Source of the DNA: Shewanella oneidensis MR-1
Lineage (GTDB): Bacteria > Pseudomonadota > Gammaproteobacteria > Enterobacterales > Shewanellaceae
DNA: 64,000 bases
NCBI RefSeq assembly: GCF_000146165.2
Contig: NC_004347.2
Coordinates: 4,511,029-4,575,028, forward strand
Direction of reading: 5' to 3'
Below, one piece after another: positions 37,044-46,712 of this stretch (its first letter is position 1; the number at the start of each line of letters is the position of its first letter). Made by a program: the position numbers and the translations under genes. The notes under the pieces were generated by a model. The model was not told where the DNA came from. It made no database searches and worked only from the letters and a program-made list of their open reading frames with translations.

Positions 37044-39062
37044 CTATTCCTGTTCTTCAGCAACGTTATAAAATTCAAATCCAGCATTACTGCCCAAATT
37101 CGAATAAGTTGAGGTGCCAAAATACAGCTCACCATCAATAATGGAGGCATTACGGATACCATTATTACCGCTATTGCCAAAACCATTATAAGTGATCACT
37201 TTAGCAGGATTGTCTAAATCTTCAAACACGATAAGATCGGCCCCAGATTTATTCGCCGCCCCTGGTTGCTTCATTGCCCATTCATAGATATAAAACATCG
37301 GATTATTAACCGCAACGTCAAACCAAGACTTTCCTGAAACTATATACTCAACACCAACACAGTTATTAGGCCCCATGCAAAAAGAATCTGGTTGTTTAGT
37401 TTCTAAACCGAGCCTACGCTCATCAGCCTGAGGAGTTGACACACCTCGAACGAGATCATAATAATCGCGGATTCCACTACCTAAATCGAAGCCCCCAAAA
37501 TAGACTTTATTATTGTGAGTCACTGCCGTCCAAGCATAGACGTTTAACGGCTCACCCCAACCTGCTGGGCCAAATTTAGGGCTTAAACCCAGTTTATTTG
37601 GCTTTTCAGCCCAAACATTACCATCAAAGGTCCACATTTTGTCATAGCCATAAAGCAACTCAGGCTTAAACTGCTCTGGAGTCAAAAACTTATCCATCTT
37701 CATTCTAAATAAAGAGGAGGCTCTCCATGAATTAATCGATAACTCTTGCTCTGTTTTAGAGTATTCGCCATCGCCAACTGCTGGGAAGACATCAGGGAAG
37801 GCTTGTTTGACCTTATCATAACCACCGGAGTGGCCCACGTGCATAGTACCGAAATAGAGATAACCATTATGCATAGTCATTGCGCCCATTTCGTAACCTT
37901 TAGCAATGTTTGCATCTACTTCATAATCATCAGTTGAGAAAATCATCTCAAAGTTAATGGGGTCTGCCTTACTAAAACCATTCTGTGGCATAGGATTAGA
38001 TGCCAACATTCTGCCACCTTGATAACCTTCATCCTTACCCAATTTAGGATGAGCCCAAGTTGTGACCACTAATCGTGAACTACCCTTTTCATCCGGTGTT
38101 TGTACAAATTCACCCGGTAAGCCTTCATAATTAAAATCTGCCGTAGTTACTACTTCAAAGCCATGTAGATCGCCACCGGTTAATGGCGCTTCTTTGGTCC
38201 CCACCCAGCGTAATCCCACGGTACCAGCTGTTCCGGCTTGACCTAATGAAGTATCTGGTCCCATAAAGGTATACAGGGCCTGACTGCCATCGGGATGTTT
38301 AAGGATGGTCATACGACGAACTGAATCATAAGGGAAATCCGCCTTACCTAAATAGGTACGCGTTTCCGCATTAAAAGCAAATAACCGTAAAAAACCTTCA
38401 GCGGCAGCACTAGCATCTTGACTTAAATTGGCGTGCCCCACAAAAAACACGATGCCATCAAACTGACCTGCAGAGCGGAAACCGTAAGTTTTGGCCTCTT
38501 CTCCAACATATTGACCATCTTTTATCGCTGTAGGCCCAGTAGTGATGTCATAGGCATAATTTTGGCCAGCAGCATTATTAAATTTGCTTGGGTCAATTAT
38601 TTCTGTTTTCCCTTTAGTAACATCATAAATATATAGCTGACCTGGACGACGTATATCTACTAAATTACAGGCTAGAATATCTGAATCAAATGCCGTGCTA
38701 TAAATAGGCAACTTAAGATGCTTCATCATCCAACCGCACCAACCGTTATTTAGGCTACCAAACCAGACTTCATTACCATATTCAGCAACCCCCCAAGCAT
38801 ATGAACCATTACGACGCGCCTTAGCGGGCAATAAATCATTAGCGGCATCTTCGTCAGTTAGGCCTTTGTAGGGTGCAAATTCATTCTTAACATGTGCTCG
38901 ACCATAATAAATCTCATCTACAGGAGCGATGGTGGTTCTTGCATATTTATAATTAGTTTCCAGCGGTGACGTTGGATTATTATCATCATTATTAGAACAT
39001 GCGATTAACGTCGTACCAATTACGACTAATCCAACTAAGTTGGAAATTTTGGATACTTTCAT
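37044..39062 (-). CDS. Large haem-free lipoprotein beside the DMSO reductase operon
   Basis: 672 residues, no family recognised. The signal peptide ends in a lipobox LIAC (Cys near residue 22), then a polar linker SNNDDNNP. The rest shows many short strand-like segments with repeated G-x-x-Y-F-G-T or V-Y-F-G-G type words (LYFGTMHVGHSGG, VYFGGFDLGSG, LYFGTSTYSN), which suggests a beta-propeller. There are no CxxCH motifs. Being AT-rich and next to dmsB, it is likely part of the same system, though a terminator separates it from dmsB. Start at 39062 follows AGGA at a 9-base distance. Confidence 0.75.
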   Translation of the reverse strand: MKVSKISNLVGLVVIGTTLIACSNNDDNNPTSPLETNYKYARTTIAPVDEIYYGRAHVKNEFAPYKGLTDEDAANDLLPAKARRNGSYAWGVAEYGNEVWFGSLNNGWCGWMMKHLKLPIYSTAFDSDILACNLVDIRRPGQLYIYDVTKGKTEIIDPSKFNNAAGQNYAYDITTGPTAIKDGQYVGEEAKTYGFRSAGQFDGIVFFVGHANLSQDASAAAEGFLRLFAFNAETRTYLGKADFPYDSVRRMTILKHPDGSQALYTFMGPDTSLGQAGTAGTVGLRWVGTKEAPLTGGDLHGFEVVTTADFNYEGLPGEFVQTPDEKGSSRLVVTTWAHPKLGKDEGYQGGRMLASNPMPQNGFSKADPINFEMIFSTDDYEVDANIAKGYEMGAMTMHNGYLYFGTMHVGHSGGYDKVKQAFPDVFPAVGDGEYSKTEQELSINSWRASSLFRMKMDKFLTPEQFKPELLYGYDKMWTFDGNVWAEKPNKLGLSPKFGPAGWGEPLNVYAWTAVTHNNKVYFGGFDLGSGIRDYYDLVRGVSTPQADERRLGLETKQPDSFCMGPNNCVGVEYIVSGKSWFDVAVNNPMFYIYEWAMKQPGAANKSGADLIVFEDLDNPAKVITYNGFGNSGNNGIRNASIIDGELYFGTSTYSNLGSNAGFEFYNVAEEQE

Positions 39063-39316
39063 CAAATCCATCCTATTTAAGGTTGTTGGTCGGTATTTTT
39101 ATAACACTTATTCTTTAATTACATAGCCATTTAGCGGATATTGATGTAACCACTAAGTTGATAAGTAACTTGCACTAACAATCATATTGTGTAAAAAAAA
39201 TGAAAGTCACATCGTAGTTAAATTTATTTAACAATGCTGAGTGAATTAAATAACTCTACTCTATATACGTTGGTAACAATTTTGTATTGAACACATTATA
39301 AAATTTTACTGAGTTA

Positions 39317-39349
39317 ATATGGATAGCGGGCTTTAGCGCTATCCATATT
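39317..39349 (-). terminator. Terminator of the DMSO reductase operon
   Basis: Stem ATATGGATAGCG / CGCTATCCATAT with a short GGCTTTAG loop lies 12 bases after the dmsB stop. Confidence 0.8.
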
Positions 39350-39360
39350 TATTACAACTA

Positions 39361-39978
39361 TTACACTTCTGTGATGTTAATAATCTCCCCACGCTGCCCT
39401 GATTTAGCATGCACCTTTAACACTAAATTTGGGTGAGTAATAGAAGATGATGGCAAACCTGATATATCGCTATCGTTGCCATACTGTTGCTTTAACTCGG
39501 CAATTAAACCAAAATCTAAGGCGCGCTGCGGGCAGGACATCACACAACTTGGTTTGAGGCCCTTGGCAACACGGTCGCTGCAACCATCACACTTAGTCAT
39601 CACTTTACGTTGTGGATCGATCTGTGGTGCATCATAAGGACAAGCACGAGCACAGCTTTCGCAGCCAATACACAGATCCTGATTCACTTTCACTAAGCCA
39701 GTGCTGCGCTCTTTATACATAGCCCCCGTAGGGCAAGCTTTAACACACACCGGATTGCTACAATGGTTGCAACTTATTGAAATATAATAGGCAAATACAT
39801 CTTGATGGTAAGCACCCTGCCCATCAGCAGTCCAATTTCCACCACAATATTCGTAGGTTCTGCGCCACTGTTTACCGACCTCGATATCACTGCGATCCTT
39901 ACAGGCCACTTGACACGTTTTGCAACCACTGCACTTAGTGGTATCGACATAAAAACCGTATTGGGTTGGTTCTTGCAT
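39361..39978 (-). CDS. dmsB: DMSO reductase iron-sulfur subunit
   Basis: 205 residues with four [4Fe-4S] binding sets: CSGCKTCQVAC, CNHCSNPVCVKAC, CIGCESCARAC and CDGCSDRVAKGLKPSCVMSC (cut to 20: CDGCSDRVAKGLKPSCVMSC). It passes electrons to the molybdenum subunit and has no signal of its own, so it should ride with DmsA through the Tat system. The start at 39978 follows GAGAGAG at a 9-base spacing. A membrane anchor gene (dmsC) does not follow; the operon ends here. Confidence 0.94.
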   Translation of the reverse strand: MQEPTQYGFYVDTTKCSGCKTCQVACKDRSDIEVGKQWRRTYEYCGGNWTADGQGAYHQDVFAYYISISCNHCSNPVCVKACPTGAMYKERSTGLVKVNQDLCIGCESCARACPYDAPQIDPQRKVMTKCDGCSDRVAKGLKPSCVMSCPQRALDFGLIAELKQQYGNDSDISGLPSSSITHPNLVLKVHAKSGQRGEIINITEV

Positions 39979-39996
39979 GATCAATATCTCTCTCAA

Positions 39997-42585
39997 TTAA
40001 GCCTGAACAATTCTGATACGCGCAGTATTGGCGGGGATCCCACGCGCTGTCGGGCTAGCTTTGCGACTAACTAGCACGTTGACACTACCGCCATGATCGA
40101 CCCCATTCGCATCCGGTTGATGCCATGCCCCATGCCCCATGGCAATCACGCCGGGCATGACTCGCGTAGTGACTTTGGCGGTGATCACCATTTTTGCATC
40201 GCGAGGGTTGGTCAAGGTCATTTTTTTGCCGTTAACGACACCATAGCGCTGCGCATCAAGTGGATTAATCCACGCCACTTGATCATTGGCTTCTTTTAAC
40301 CAAGGATAATTAGCATGAGTTGAATGCACCCGCCCCTTATGATGCCAACTTATCAACTGGAACGGATATTCTGCAGCAAACTCATTATCCTCAGCGCCTT
40401 CAGTTGCCGGAATATATTTCCCAATAAAGCTGGTCTCTGTTTCTTCAAACTTTTCAAATCGAGTGCGATTTAATAATGTTAAAGAATAAGCCTCAATTTT
40501 TTTAGAAGGAGTATTCAAGGTTACGCCACCATATTTAAATTCACGCAATCCTTTAAATAATGGATTTTCAGAGGCAATACGGCGCACAGGACTGCGGCCT
40601 AATACCGACTCATAGGTATCTTCTGGATTATATAAATTAGGCACTTTTTTAGCGTAATGCTCAAAACTCCATTTAACCCATTCATCTTGCGTTTTTAAGC
40701 GAGCATAAGAGTGCTCAACACCCATTCGTGCCGCTAATAATCGACAAATCTCCCAAGTACTTTTGGCTTCATACATAGGTTCAATAGCACGTTCAAACAC
40801 ATAGGAATACACCATCATTCCCGAATCATGATCTAACTTATTCGTCACAATATCAGAATTTTCTAAGTTAGTAATACAAGGTAAAATGATATCCGCCATT
40901 TTTGCACTCGGAGAAAACATATGATCTATCGCCAAAATAAACAGATCCTGAGCTTCAGGCGCATTATTAAGAATATCTAAAGTATGATTAATATCTGCAG
41001 TTTGATTTAATGTCGTGCCACAGGCATTACCAAAAATAAACTTAATCGGATTTTTCAACTCGAGAATATTATCGTGATCCTTTTTTTGCTCTTCCCCGAG
41101 CATATGTCGCAGACCATCATCCCGAGAATTAAGTGGACGCTGAACCCCTTCTAACCATTTATAGCCAGGAATGGTAAATTCTGTACCATTAATGACAGCT
41201 GACCCCACACTATTACCGACACTGTCGGCTTCCATCCCTGCAACAATCGGTTTGGCGTAAGTTTTGGCGCCAGGTACAGAGCAGAAATTGGTGCCTTTAT
41301 CACCAACCTTGCCCAGCAAAATTGGCAACATAAATAATGAACGGGCGGCATTTTCACCATTTTGGGCACGCTGAATACCCCAACCTTGAATAAAGAACGG
41401 TGTTTTTGCCGCCGCAATTTCACTGGCCAGTGCGCGAATGGTATCGACAGGAATCCCCGTAATTGCTGCTGCCCATTCGGGTGTCTTAGCTTGGCCATCA
41501 TCTAGCCCTAAAATATGCCCCTTATAACTTTTTGCTAATGGCAACTCAGGATAATGATCGAAAGCCGCTTCTGCGCCATAGCCATAAACTTTACTCTGCA
41601 AAAATGCCATATCCAGCGGCGCTTCATCCATCTCAGCAATCCATACATAGGCAATTGCTTCAGCAAGCGCTGCATCGGTACCTGGGCGAATAGGGACCCA
41701 CTGATCATCACAAACCACCATAGTATCGGTATAACGTGGTTCGATATAAATAGTCTTAAATCCAAATTGACGCTTCAGATTAGTGTAATCGTAAGCAGAA
41801 CCCGCGCCGCCCATCCGACTTTCCATCGGGTTATAACCAAAACAAATCATCAAATCGGTGCCATTTTTGACATCGAGTAAGGTATTCCCCGTTCCCCACA
41901 GATCGTCCCAACCAAAGGTGCTCTTTACCGCATCTTTCATCTGCGCGGCCGAATAACTATCGTGATACATGAGATAGCCAGATGCATCTAACTCCATCGT
42001 AAAATCCATCTCTGGAATATAAAGTGGAATTTTCTTCTTGGTTATTTCATGCAAGAACATCATTGCCGCATACATGCCATCGACTTGATAATCATAATCT
42101 CCGGTTGCTACGGGTAAATAAATGGATTGTGCACCATAAGTAGTAATCTTAGTGGATAACTCTTGGGCAACGGTATTAATAGCTTCATCCCAACTAATGC
42201 GGACATATTGGCCACTGCCTCTTGGTCCAACACGCTTCATGGGATATTTTACACGATCGGCACTATAAGCCTTTTGTTTTTGTGCACGACCTTTTAAACA
42301 AGGGCGAATTTCATGATGAGCACCATCGACACTCCAGTTATCCACAAATTTGATATCACCACCGCTTTCAGATTCAATTCGTGTAATAATGCCATTGCGA
42401 CTATAAACTCTTAATGGACAAGTCTGAAAACAATTACCAATACATGCTGAAAGCTTGGATATTTCAGGCACCTGCTCAGGCGATACCTCTGGCTTTAATA
42501 CTGGATTTTTATCAGAACCACAACCCACAACGGTAGCAGCAGCCGCACATGAGGCCGACATTTTCAAAAATGCACGTCTTTTCAT
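39997..42585 (-). CDS. dmsA: DMSO reductase-type molybdoenzyme, Tat lipoprotein
   Basis: 862 residues. The twin-arginine signal (MKRRAFLKMSASCAAAA) ends in a lipobox-like VVGC at about 19-22, implying export folded and then lipid anchoring. An N-terminal [4Fe-4S] set is CIGNCFQTC plus a later PCLKG cysteine. Pterin-binding segments include ICFGYNPMESRMGG. The serine in DSYSAAQ aligns with the molybdenum ligand of DMSO reductases. The start is 42585, where AGGGG has a 9-base spacing. The substrate may be DMSO or a related compound; sequence does not decide. Confidence 0.9.
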   Translation of the reverse strand: MKRRAFLKMSASCAAAATVVGCGSDKNPVLKPEVSPEQVPEISKLSACIGNCFQTCPLRVYSRNGIITRIESESGGDIKFVDNWSVDGAHHEIRPCLKGRAQKQKAYSADRVKYPMKRVGPRGSGQYVRISWDEAINTVAQELSTKITTYGAQSIYLPVATGDYDYQVDGMYAAMMFLHEITKKKIPLYIPEMDFTMELDASGYLMYHDSYSAAQMKDAVKSTFGWDDLWGTGNTLLDVKNGTDLMICFGYNPMESRMGGAGSAYDYTNLKRQFGFKTIYIEPRYTDTMVVCDDQWVPIRPGTDAALAEAIAYVWIAEMDEAPLDMAFLQSKVYGYGAEAAFDHYPELPLAKSYKGHILGLDDGQAKTPEWAAAITGIPVDTIRALASEIAAAKTPFFIQGWGIQRAQNGENAARSLFMLPILLGKVGDKGTNFCSVPGAKTYAKPIVAGMEADSVGNSVGSAVINGTEFTIPGYKWLEGVQRPLNSRDDGLRHMLGEEQKKDHDNILELKNPIKFIFGNACGTTLNQTADINHTLDILNNAPEAQDLFILAIDHMFSPSAKMADIILPCITNLENSDIVTNKLDHDSGMMVYSYVFERAIEPMYEAKSTWEICRLLAARMGVEHSYARLKTQDEWVKWSFEHYAKKVPNLYNPEDTYESVLGRSPVRRIASENPLFKGLREFKYGGVTLNTPSKKIEAYSLTLLNRTRFEKFEETETSFIGKYIPATEGAEDNEFAAEYPFQLISWHHKGRVHSTHANYPWLKEANDQVAWINPLDAQRYGVVNGKKMTLTNPRDAKMVITAKVTTRVMPGVIAMGHGAWHQPDANGVDHGGSVNVLVSRKASPTARGIPANTARIRIVQA

Positions 42586-42603
42586 TAGAATCATCCCCTA
42601 AAT

Positions 42604-44574
42604 TTAAAAGCTTTTCTTATATAAGAAACTGACTTGATGGGCATTAAAGTTATTATCCATTAATCCCAGGGTGGTTAAACCCAAAATAGCATCAATATCG
42701 ACATTCGCGGCATCAGTATCAAAGTAACGTTCATAACGATAACTCAATGAGAGGCTATCTGACTTTGATAATTCATAATTTAAACTAATATCAAACTGAT
42801 GCGTAAAATTAAAATAATCAGCAGACGCTCGCGGTTGAATTCGGCTCTGACTATCTGATTCACTATAGCGATAATCCATATTAATGCTTAACGGCAAATC
42901 AAATAACTCTTGATATATGGCACCCGCACCAACATAGACAAAAGAGTCTTGAGTATCTGCTAACCAATTTAGGTCACTTTCAAAGCCGCTGCTTTGGTTA
43001 TTATCAATTTGCTCAACACCTGCATTGGCATAAATTCTGAGCTGATTATTTACCGTTACATTTGAATATACATCCACCCCGATACTGGTGCTTTCAGTCA
43101 ATCCTAAGCGAGTATGTATATAGTCATTATATTTGTATTGGGTTTTGACACCCAAATCCAAAAACTGATAGGTGTAATTTGCACCGAAGTTAAATGCCCC
43201 CCCCTCCATATCAGCCAGGTAATACTTCCTGATAATAGCATTGCTACTCTCTGAGGTGAGTTGATTGGCCTCGTAGGCCGAACCATCACGTTGCAGATAA
43301 CTCAATTTTGCATTTAACTTAAGATTAGGGTTGAATCGATAATCAGCCTTTACCCAAAACTGGTTTTCATCAACCTCTTCACGCTCTTGATCTTGGCGTA
43401 CAGTATTTTTTAATTCGAAGCCTACTTCAGACTTCAGTTCACGATTAAACTGATACTGAGTACTCAGATTGTATTTATTAATTTCCTTATCCAGCAATCG
43501 CGTAACTTGCCCATAATCACCTAATTGGTAACGCGCGCCTGAATGCTCTCTGGAGCTCGACTCAAAAGCACCTTTAACCTTCCATTGAGTATTGAACCTA
43601 TGATCAATTGAAAGGTGATTGTTGCTCAGTTCGACTTTACCATTCCAAGCTAAATAATCACTGTCGCTATGATAAAGCAGGTCATCATCTTGTTGCTGAA
43701 CACCTCTTGCAACATTCATCGCGAATAAAGTGTTATCTAGCTGCATAAAACCGCTTACTGCCAATTGATGACTTTCATTATCAGGCGCATCGGCATATAA
43801 CTGATTTCCATTAAAATCAGTTATAGCATCAATTGAATTACTAAATAAAGAACCGCTGTAATCAAGCTTTAATTGCCATTGTTCACCAGACAATCCCACA
43901 AAGGCATCTAGAGTATTCGTTTCTGTATCATAGGGTTTGATGATATTCTGAACTTTTTGCTTTAAAGGTGCTTGCCGCTGTAAAAGACCGAGAGCCTTGT
44001 TGCCATAGGCATTGTCATACTTATAGGTAATCCCATTAAACACATTCAAATCAAACAAATTGAACTCTAGGTCAACTTTAAAACCAAACTCATCCCTTTG
44101 TTTGTATAAATCATCACGATAAGCTTTATTTGTGATCAACCCATTCTGATCGATGTATTGAGCCGAATAAGCATTGTTCGCATCTTGTTGGAATTTTGTA
44201 GATCCAAAGACACTCGCACGATATAAGCCATATTCACCAATACTGACCTGACCATAGGCTATATTAGGATCTGTCATATAGGCTTTAGCATGCAGTTGCT
44301 GACTACCTGTACGCATTTTGACATTCGCATCAACAAGTGCATCAAGGCCAGCTGTCGTCCCCAAGCTATTAAGTGTACGCTTATTGTCACTATCGGTATG
44401 GGCAACACCAACTTGCATATTGCCTGACATCGTTTTTTCTGAACATTGTTTACATGTCCAATTTTTAATATCAACTAATTGCGGTTCTTTATTCACAAAT
44501 GTCGTGTCAAGCGCATATGCCTGAAAGCAAAATCCTGCCATCGCTAAAGCAATTGTCGTTTTACTTAACTTCAT
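42604..44574 (-). CDS. dmsF: MtrB/DmsF-type outer-membrane beta-barrel
   Basis: 656 residues. A signal peptide (MKLSKTTIALAMAGFCFQAYA) is followed by an N-terminal CKQC motif (about 41-44), conserved in MtrB-type proteins, and then many alternating strands (YRASVFGSTKF, VDLEFNLFDLNVF, and so on) ending in a C-terminal phenylalanine. This barrel encloses the decaheme partner and lets electrons cross the outer membrane. It lies between dmsE and dmsA with short gaps, as in the known extracellular DMSO reductase cluster. Confidence 0.92.
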   Translation of the reverse strand: MKLSKTTIALAMAGFCFQAYALDTTFVNKEPQLVDIKNWTCKQCSEKTMSGNMQVGVAHTDSDNKRTLNSLGTTAGLDALVDANVKMRTGSQQLHAKAYMTDPNIAYGQVSIGEYGLYRASVFGSTKFQQDANNAYSAQYIDQNGLITNKAYRDDLYKQRDEFGFKVDLEFNLFDLNVFNGITYKYDNAYGNKALGLLQRQAPLKQKVQNIIKPYDTETNTLDAFVGLSGEQWQLKLDYSGSLFSNSIDAITDFNGNQLYADAPDNESHQLAVSGFMQLDNTLFAMNVARGVQQQDDDLLYHSDSDYLAWNGKVELSNNHLSIDHRFNTQWKVKGAFESSSREHSGARYQLGDYGQVTRLLDKEINKYNLSTQYQFNRELKSEVGFELKNTVRQDQEREEVDENQFWVKADYRFNPNLKLNAKLSYLQRDGSAYEANQLTSESSNAIIRKYYLADMEGGAFNFGANYTYQFLDLGVKTQYKYNDYIHTRLGLTESTSIGVDVYSNVTVNNQLRIYANAGVEQIDNNQSSGFESDLNWLADTQDSFVYVGAGAIYQELFDLPLSINMDYRYSESDSQSRIQPRASADYFNFTHQFDISLNYELSKSDSLSLSYRYERYFDTDAANVDIDAILGLTTLGLMDNNFNAHQVSFLYKKSF

Positions 44575-44585
44575 TACTCACTCCA

Positions 44586-45500
44586 TTACTTCAGTAACTT
44601 ATTGCCAGAAGGATGATTTGAACCGTGTATTTGATTGTGGCAATTTAAACAACTACCTGAACTATTAAATACATTCGTGCCGGCAATGCCTTGATCCACA
44701 GCAGCATGGGGATTACCGTTATGGCATTGCTGACATAACAATGGCGCTCTGGTCTTTAATAAATTGTCATTCACACTTCCGTGAGCATTATGGCAATGGG
44801 TGCAATCATCAACGACGGGGGCATGCTCCCAAAGCAGTGGCCCTCTTTTATCCGCATGGCAGGTATAACAGGTTTGGTTAATATTATTTTTTATCAAATC
44901 AACATCATTAATTGTGCCATGTGCTCCATGACATGCAGTACATGTCATCTGCCCATTTGTTAGCGGGTGTGATGAACGCATTAATGTCTGATGACTTTCT
45001 GCTTGGTGGCAATCGGCACACACTTTATTTTGGCTTACTGCGTTTGCCAATATAGGATCCACCTCTGCGTGAATATTATGGCAACTACTGCAAGCTTGTT
45101 GCTGATGGGCTGCATTATGCCAATCACTTTGCATCTCATTTTTATGGCAAGATAAACAAATACCATTTTGTTTATTGATATCAATATTTCCTTGCTCACC
45201 AAAGGTGATCATTGGTTCATTTTTTCCACGATGCTTACCCTGTGGCCCGTGACAGGTTTCACATTGTAAACCTGCCATCGGCCCTTTTTGATTGGATATG
45301 CCATGGGCTGAATTAAAAAAACTGCTAACCTTTTCATCTTTTTTATGGCAGGTGAGGCAGGTATCTGCACCACTCTTAGAATATTGCTTCTCTTCAAACT
45401 TCTTAATTAATAATGACTCTAGATTTTCTGCAGCAATGGTAAGCGATGACAGGCAAAAAGCGCTAATAAATATTAGCTTAAATAAAAGTATTTTTTTCAT
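44586..45500 (-). CDS. dmsE: Decaheme c-type cytochrome, MtrA/DmsE type
   Basis: 304 residues with ten CxxCH haem motifs (CLTCH, CETCH, CLSCH, CSSCH, CADCH, CTACH, CYTCH, CTHCH, CQQCH, CLNCH). The signal peptide starts at MKKILLFKLIF and is cut after TIAA. The family carries electrons through the periplasm into the outer-membrane barrel. The start at 45500 is chosen because it begins the signal peptide; the frame extends 46 codons further without a signal-like character. Confidence 0.95.
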   Translation of the reverse strand: MKKILLFKLIFISAFCLSSLTIAAENLESLLIKKFEEKQYSKSGADTCLTCHKKDEKVSSFFNSAHGISNQKGPMAGLQCETCHGPQGKHRGKNEPMITFGEQGNIDINKQNGICLSCHKNEMQSDWHNAAHQQQACSSCHNIHAEVDPILANAVSQNKVCADCHQAESHQTLMRSSHPLTNGQMTCTACHGAHGTINDVDLIKNNINQTCYTCHADKRGPLLWEHAPVVDDCTHCHNAHGSVNDNLLKTRAPLLCQQCHNGNPHAAVDQGIAGTNVFNSSGSCLNCHNQIHGSNHPSGNKLLK

Positions 45501-45567
45501 ATTAAAATACAATCCCAATATTGATTTTTTTACCAAACATAGCAACAAACAACCCCATTCAAATGGG

Positions 45568-46035
45568 TTATTTTGAAAGCATATTTTTGACTGAGGATGA
45601 TACGTTTTTATTAATCTGTGCAAATACATCCGACGCAACTAACAATGCTTGATACAGGTTAGGTGTTTGACCGGTTACAGCTCCTTGCTTATTAATTTCT
45701 AACCAAATATTGATCATTGAAATAATCAACTGCTGTGCTTGTTCAATCTTTGCGGTTATCAACACAGTATTTACAACATCATTAGCAACAAACAGTAAAC
45801 ACTGGGTAAAACTTTCATCATCCAGAGGCATATCAGGCGAACGAATGAACTCATCCAATCTAGCGCTATCCATTTCATTAAACACTGCCATAGAAATGAG
45901 ACTGCTAATACTCGCTATCGTCGTCGCGCCTTTAAAAAGATCAACAATCTCCGGATGGGAACACATGCTAATTGATAATCGATTAGATAGTATTGACTTA
46001 GCATATTGAACATTCACTGTAAACAGTAAACTCAT
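45568..46035 (-). CDS. Hypothetical protein of the DMSO reductase operon
   Basis: 155 residues, predicted mostly alpha-helical, no signal peptide or metal motif. Its ATG overlaps the stop of the TorD-like gene as ATGA, so it is translated in step with it. Position in dms operons equals a small protein of unknown role in the known Shewanella clusters. It may help maturation, but nothing in the sequence proves that. Confidence 0.7.
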   Translation of the reverse strand: MSLLFTVNVQYAKSILSNRLSISMCSHPEIVDLFKGATTIASISSLISMAVFNEMDSARLDEFIRSPDMPLDDESFTQCLLFVANDVVNTVLITAKIEQAQQLIISMINIWLEINKQGAVTGQTPNLYQALLVASDVFAQINKNVSSSVKNMLSK

Positions 46036-46712
46036 CAAATTGACCTAATATTTTTTAGATTATTTGCCATCATGATGCGTTCTATCATTATGGTTAAATT
46101 ATCAAGATAGACTTTGGAAAGCCCAGCAATAGCCTGATAAAAATCCGTGCTGGCAGCAGCCAGTAAATTATTCAAAAATTGTTCCGACCAAGGTAATAAA
46201 TGCTCTTTTAGTAAAATGTCGATATGACGCACATTTTGCAGGTAATTCATATCATCATGTAAATTATTTAACATATGCCCTAGTGTTTGCATAAAGAATG
46301 CAAAATGATCGATAGGCTCATTTGCTCGGCACTCAAGTTTAATTCCGACACTGTCATAAAACTTGGATAACTCTAATGTACTTTTATCATTTAGCAGCCT
46401 TGTGATGGACAGATAAAATGATCCCCACGGCACTGCTTTAAGGCTGTTAGGGCCAATAAATAACTGACCAAAGTCTAATTGTAACTTAGTCAATTCTGCA
46501 TCGGTTTCTTGCCAAGAAATTATATACCTATCTAATTTTGAGATTGATGTTTCTTCGAGAGTACTGTTATCAAAGCGTGGCCACGCTTGTGCAAACTCAT
46601 CTGCTTTAAGCTGATTAATATACTCAACATCATTAGGGTAATTATAAATTAATGATCCAAGCATGGACCCAGCACCTGCATATAGTTCATAGTCAAATGA
46701 GGATTTGCTCAT
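46035..46712 (-). CDS. TorD/DmsD-family molybdoenzyme chaperone
   Basis: 225 residues, all-helical type. Family marks are GQLFIGPNSLKAVPWGSFYL (about 82-101) and EPIDHFAFFMQTLG (about 132-145). Such proteins bind the twin-arginine signal of the catalytic subunit and hold it until the cofactor is inserted. It is the first gene of the operon. Start at 46712: AGGG lies 8 bases upstream; an in-frame GTG three codons earlier overlaps that site. Confidence 0.88.
   Translation of the reverse strand: MSKSSFDYELYAGAGSMLGSLIYNYPNDVEYINQLKADEFAQAWPRFDNSTLEETSISKLDRYIISWQETDAELTKLQLDFGQLFIGPNSLKAVPWGSFYLSITRLLNDKSTLELSKFYDSVGIKLECRANEPIDHFAFFMQTLGHMLNNLHDDMNYLQNVRHIDILLKEHLLPWSEQFLNNLLAAASTDFYQAIAGLSKVYLDNLTIMIERIMMANNLKNIRSI

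Noticed and set aside
39182..39212. Possible Crp site before the lipoprotein gene (TGTGT and TCACA)
   Set aside because: The half-sites are too far apart for Crp.
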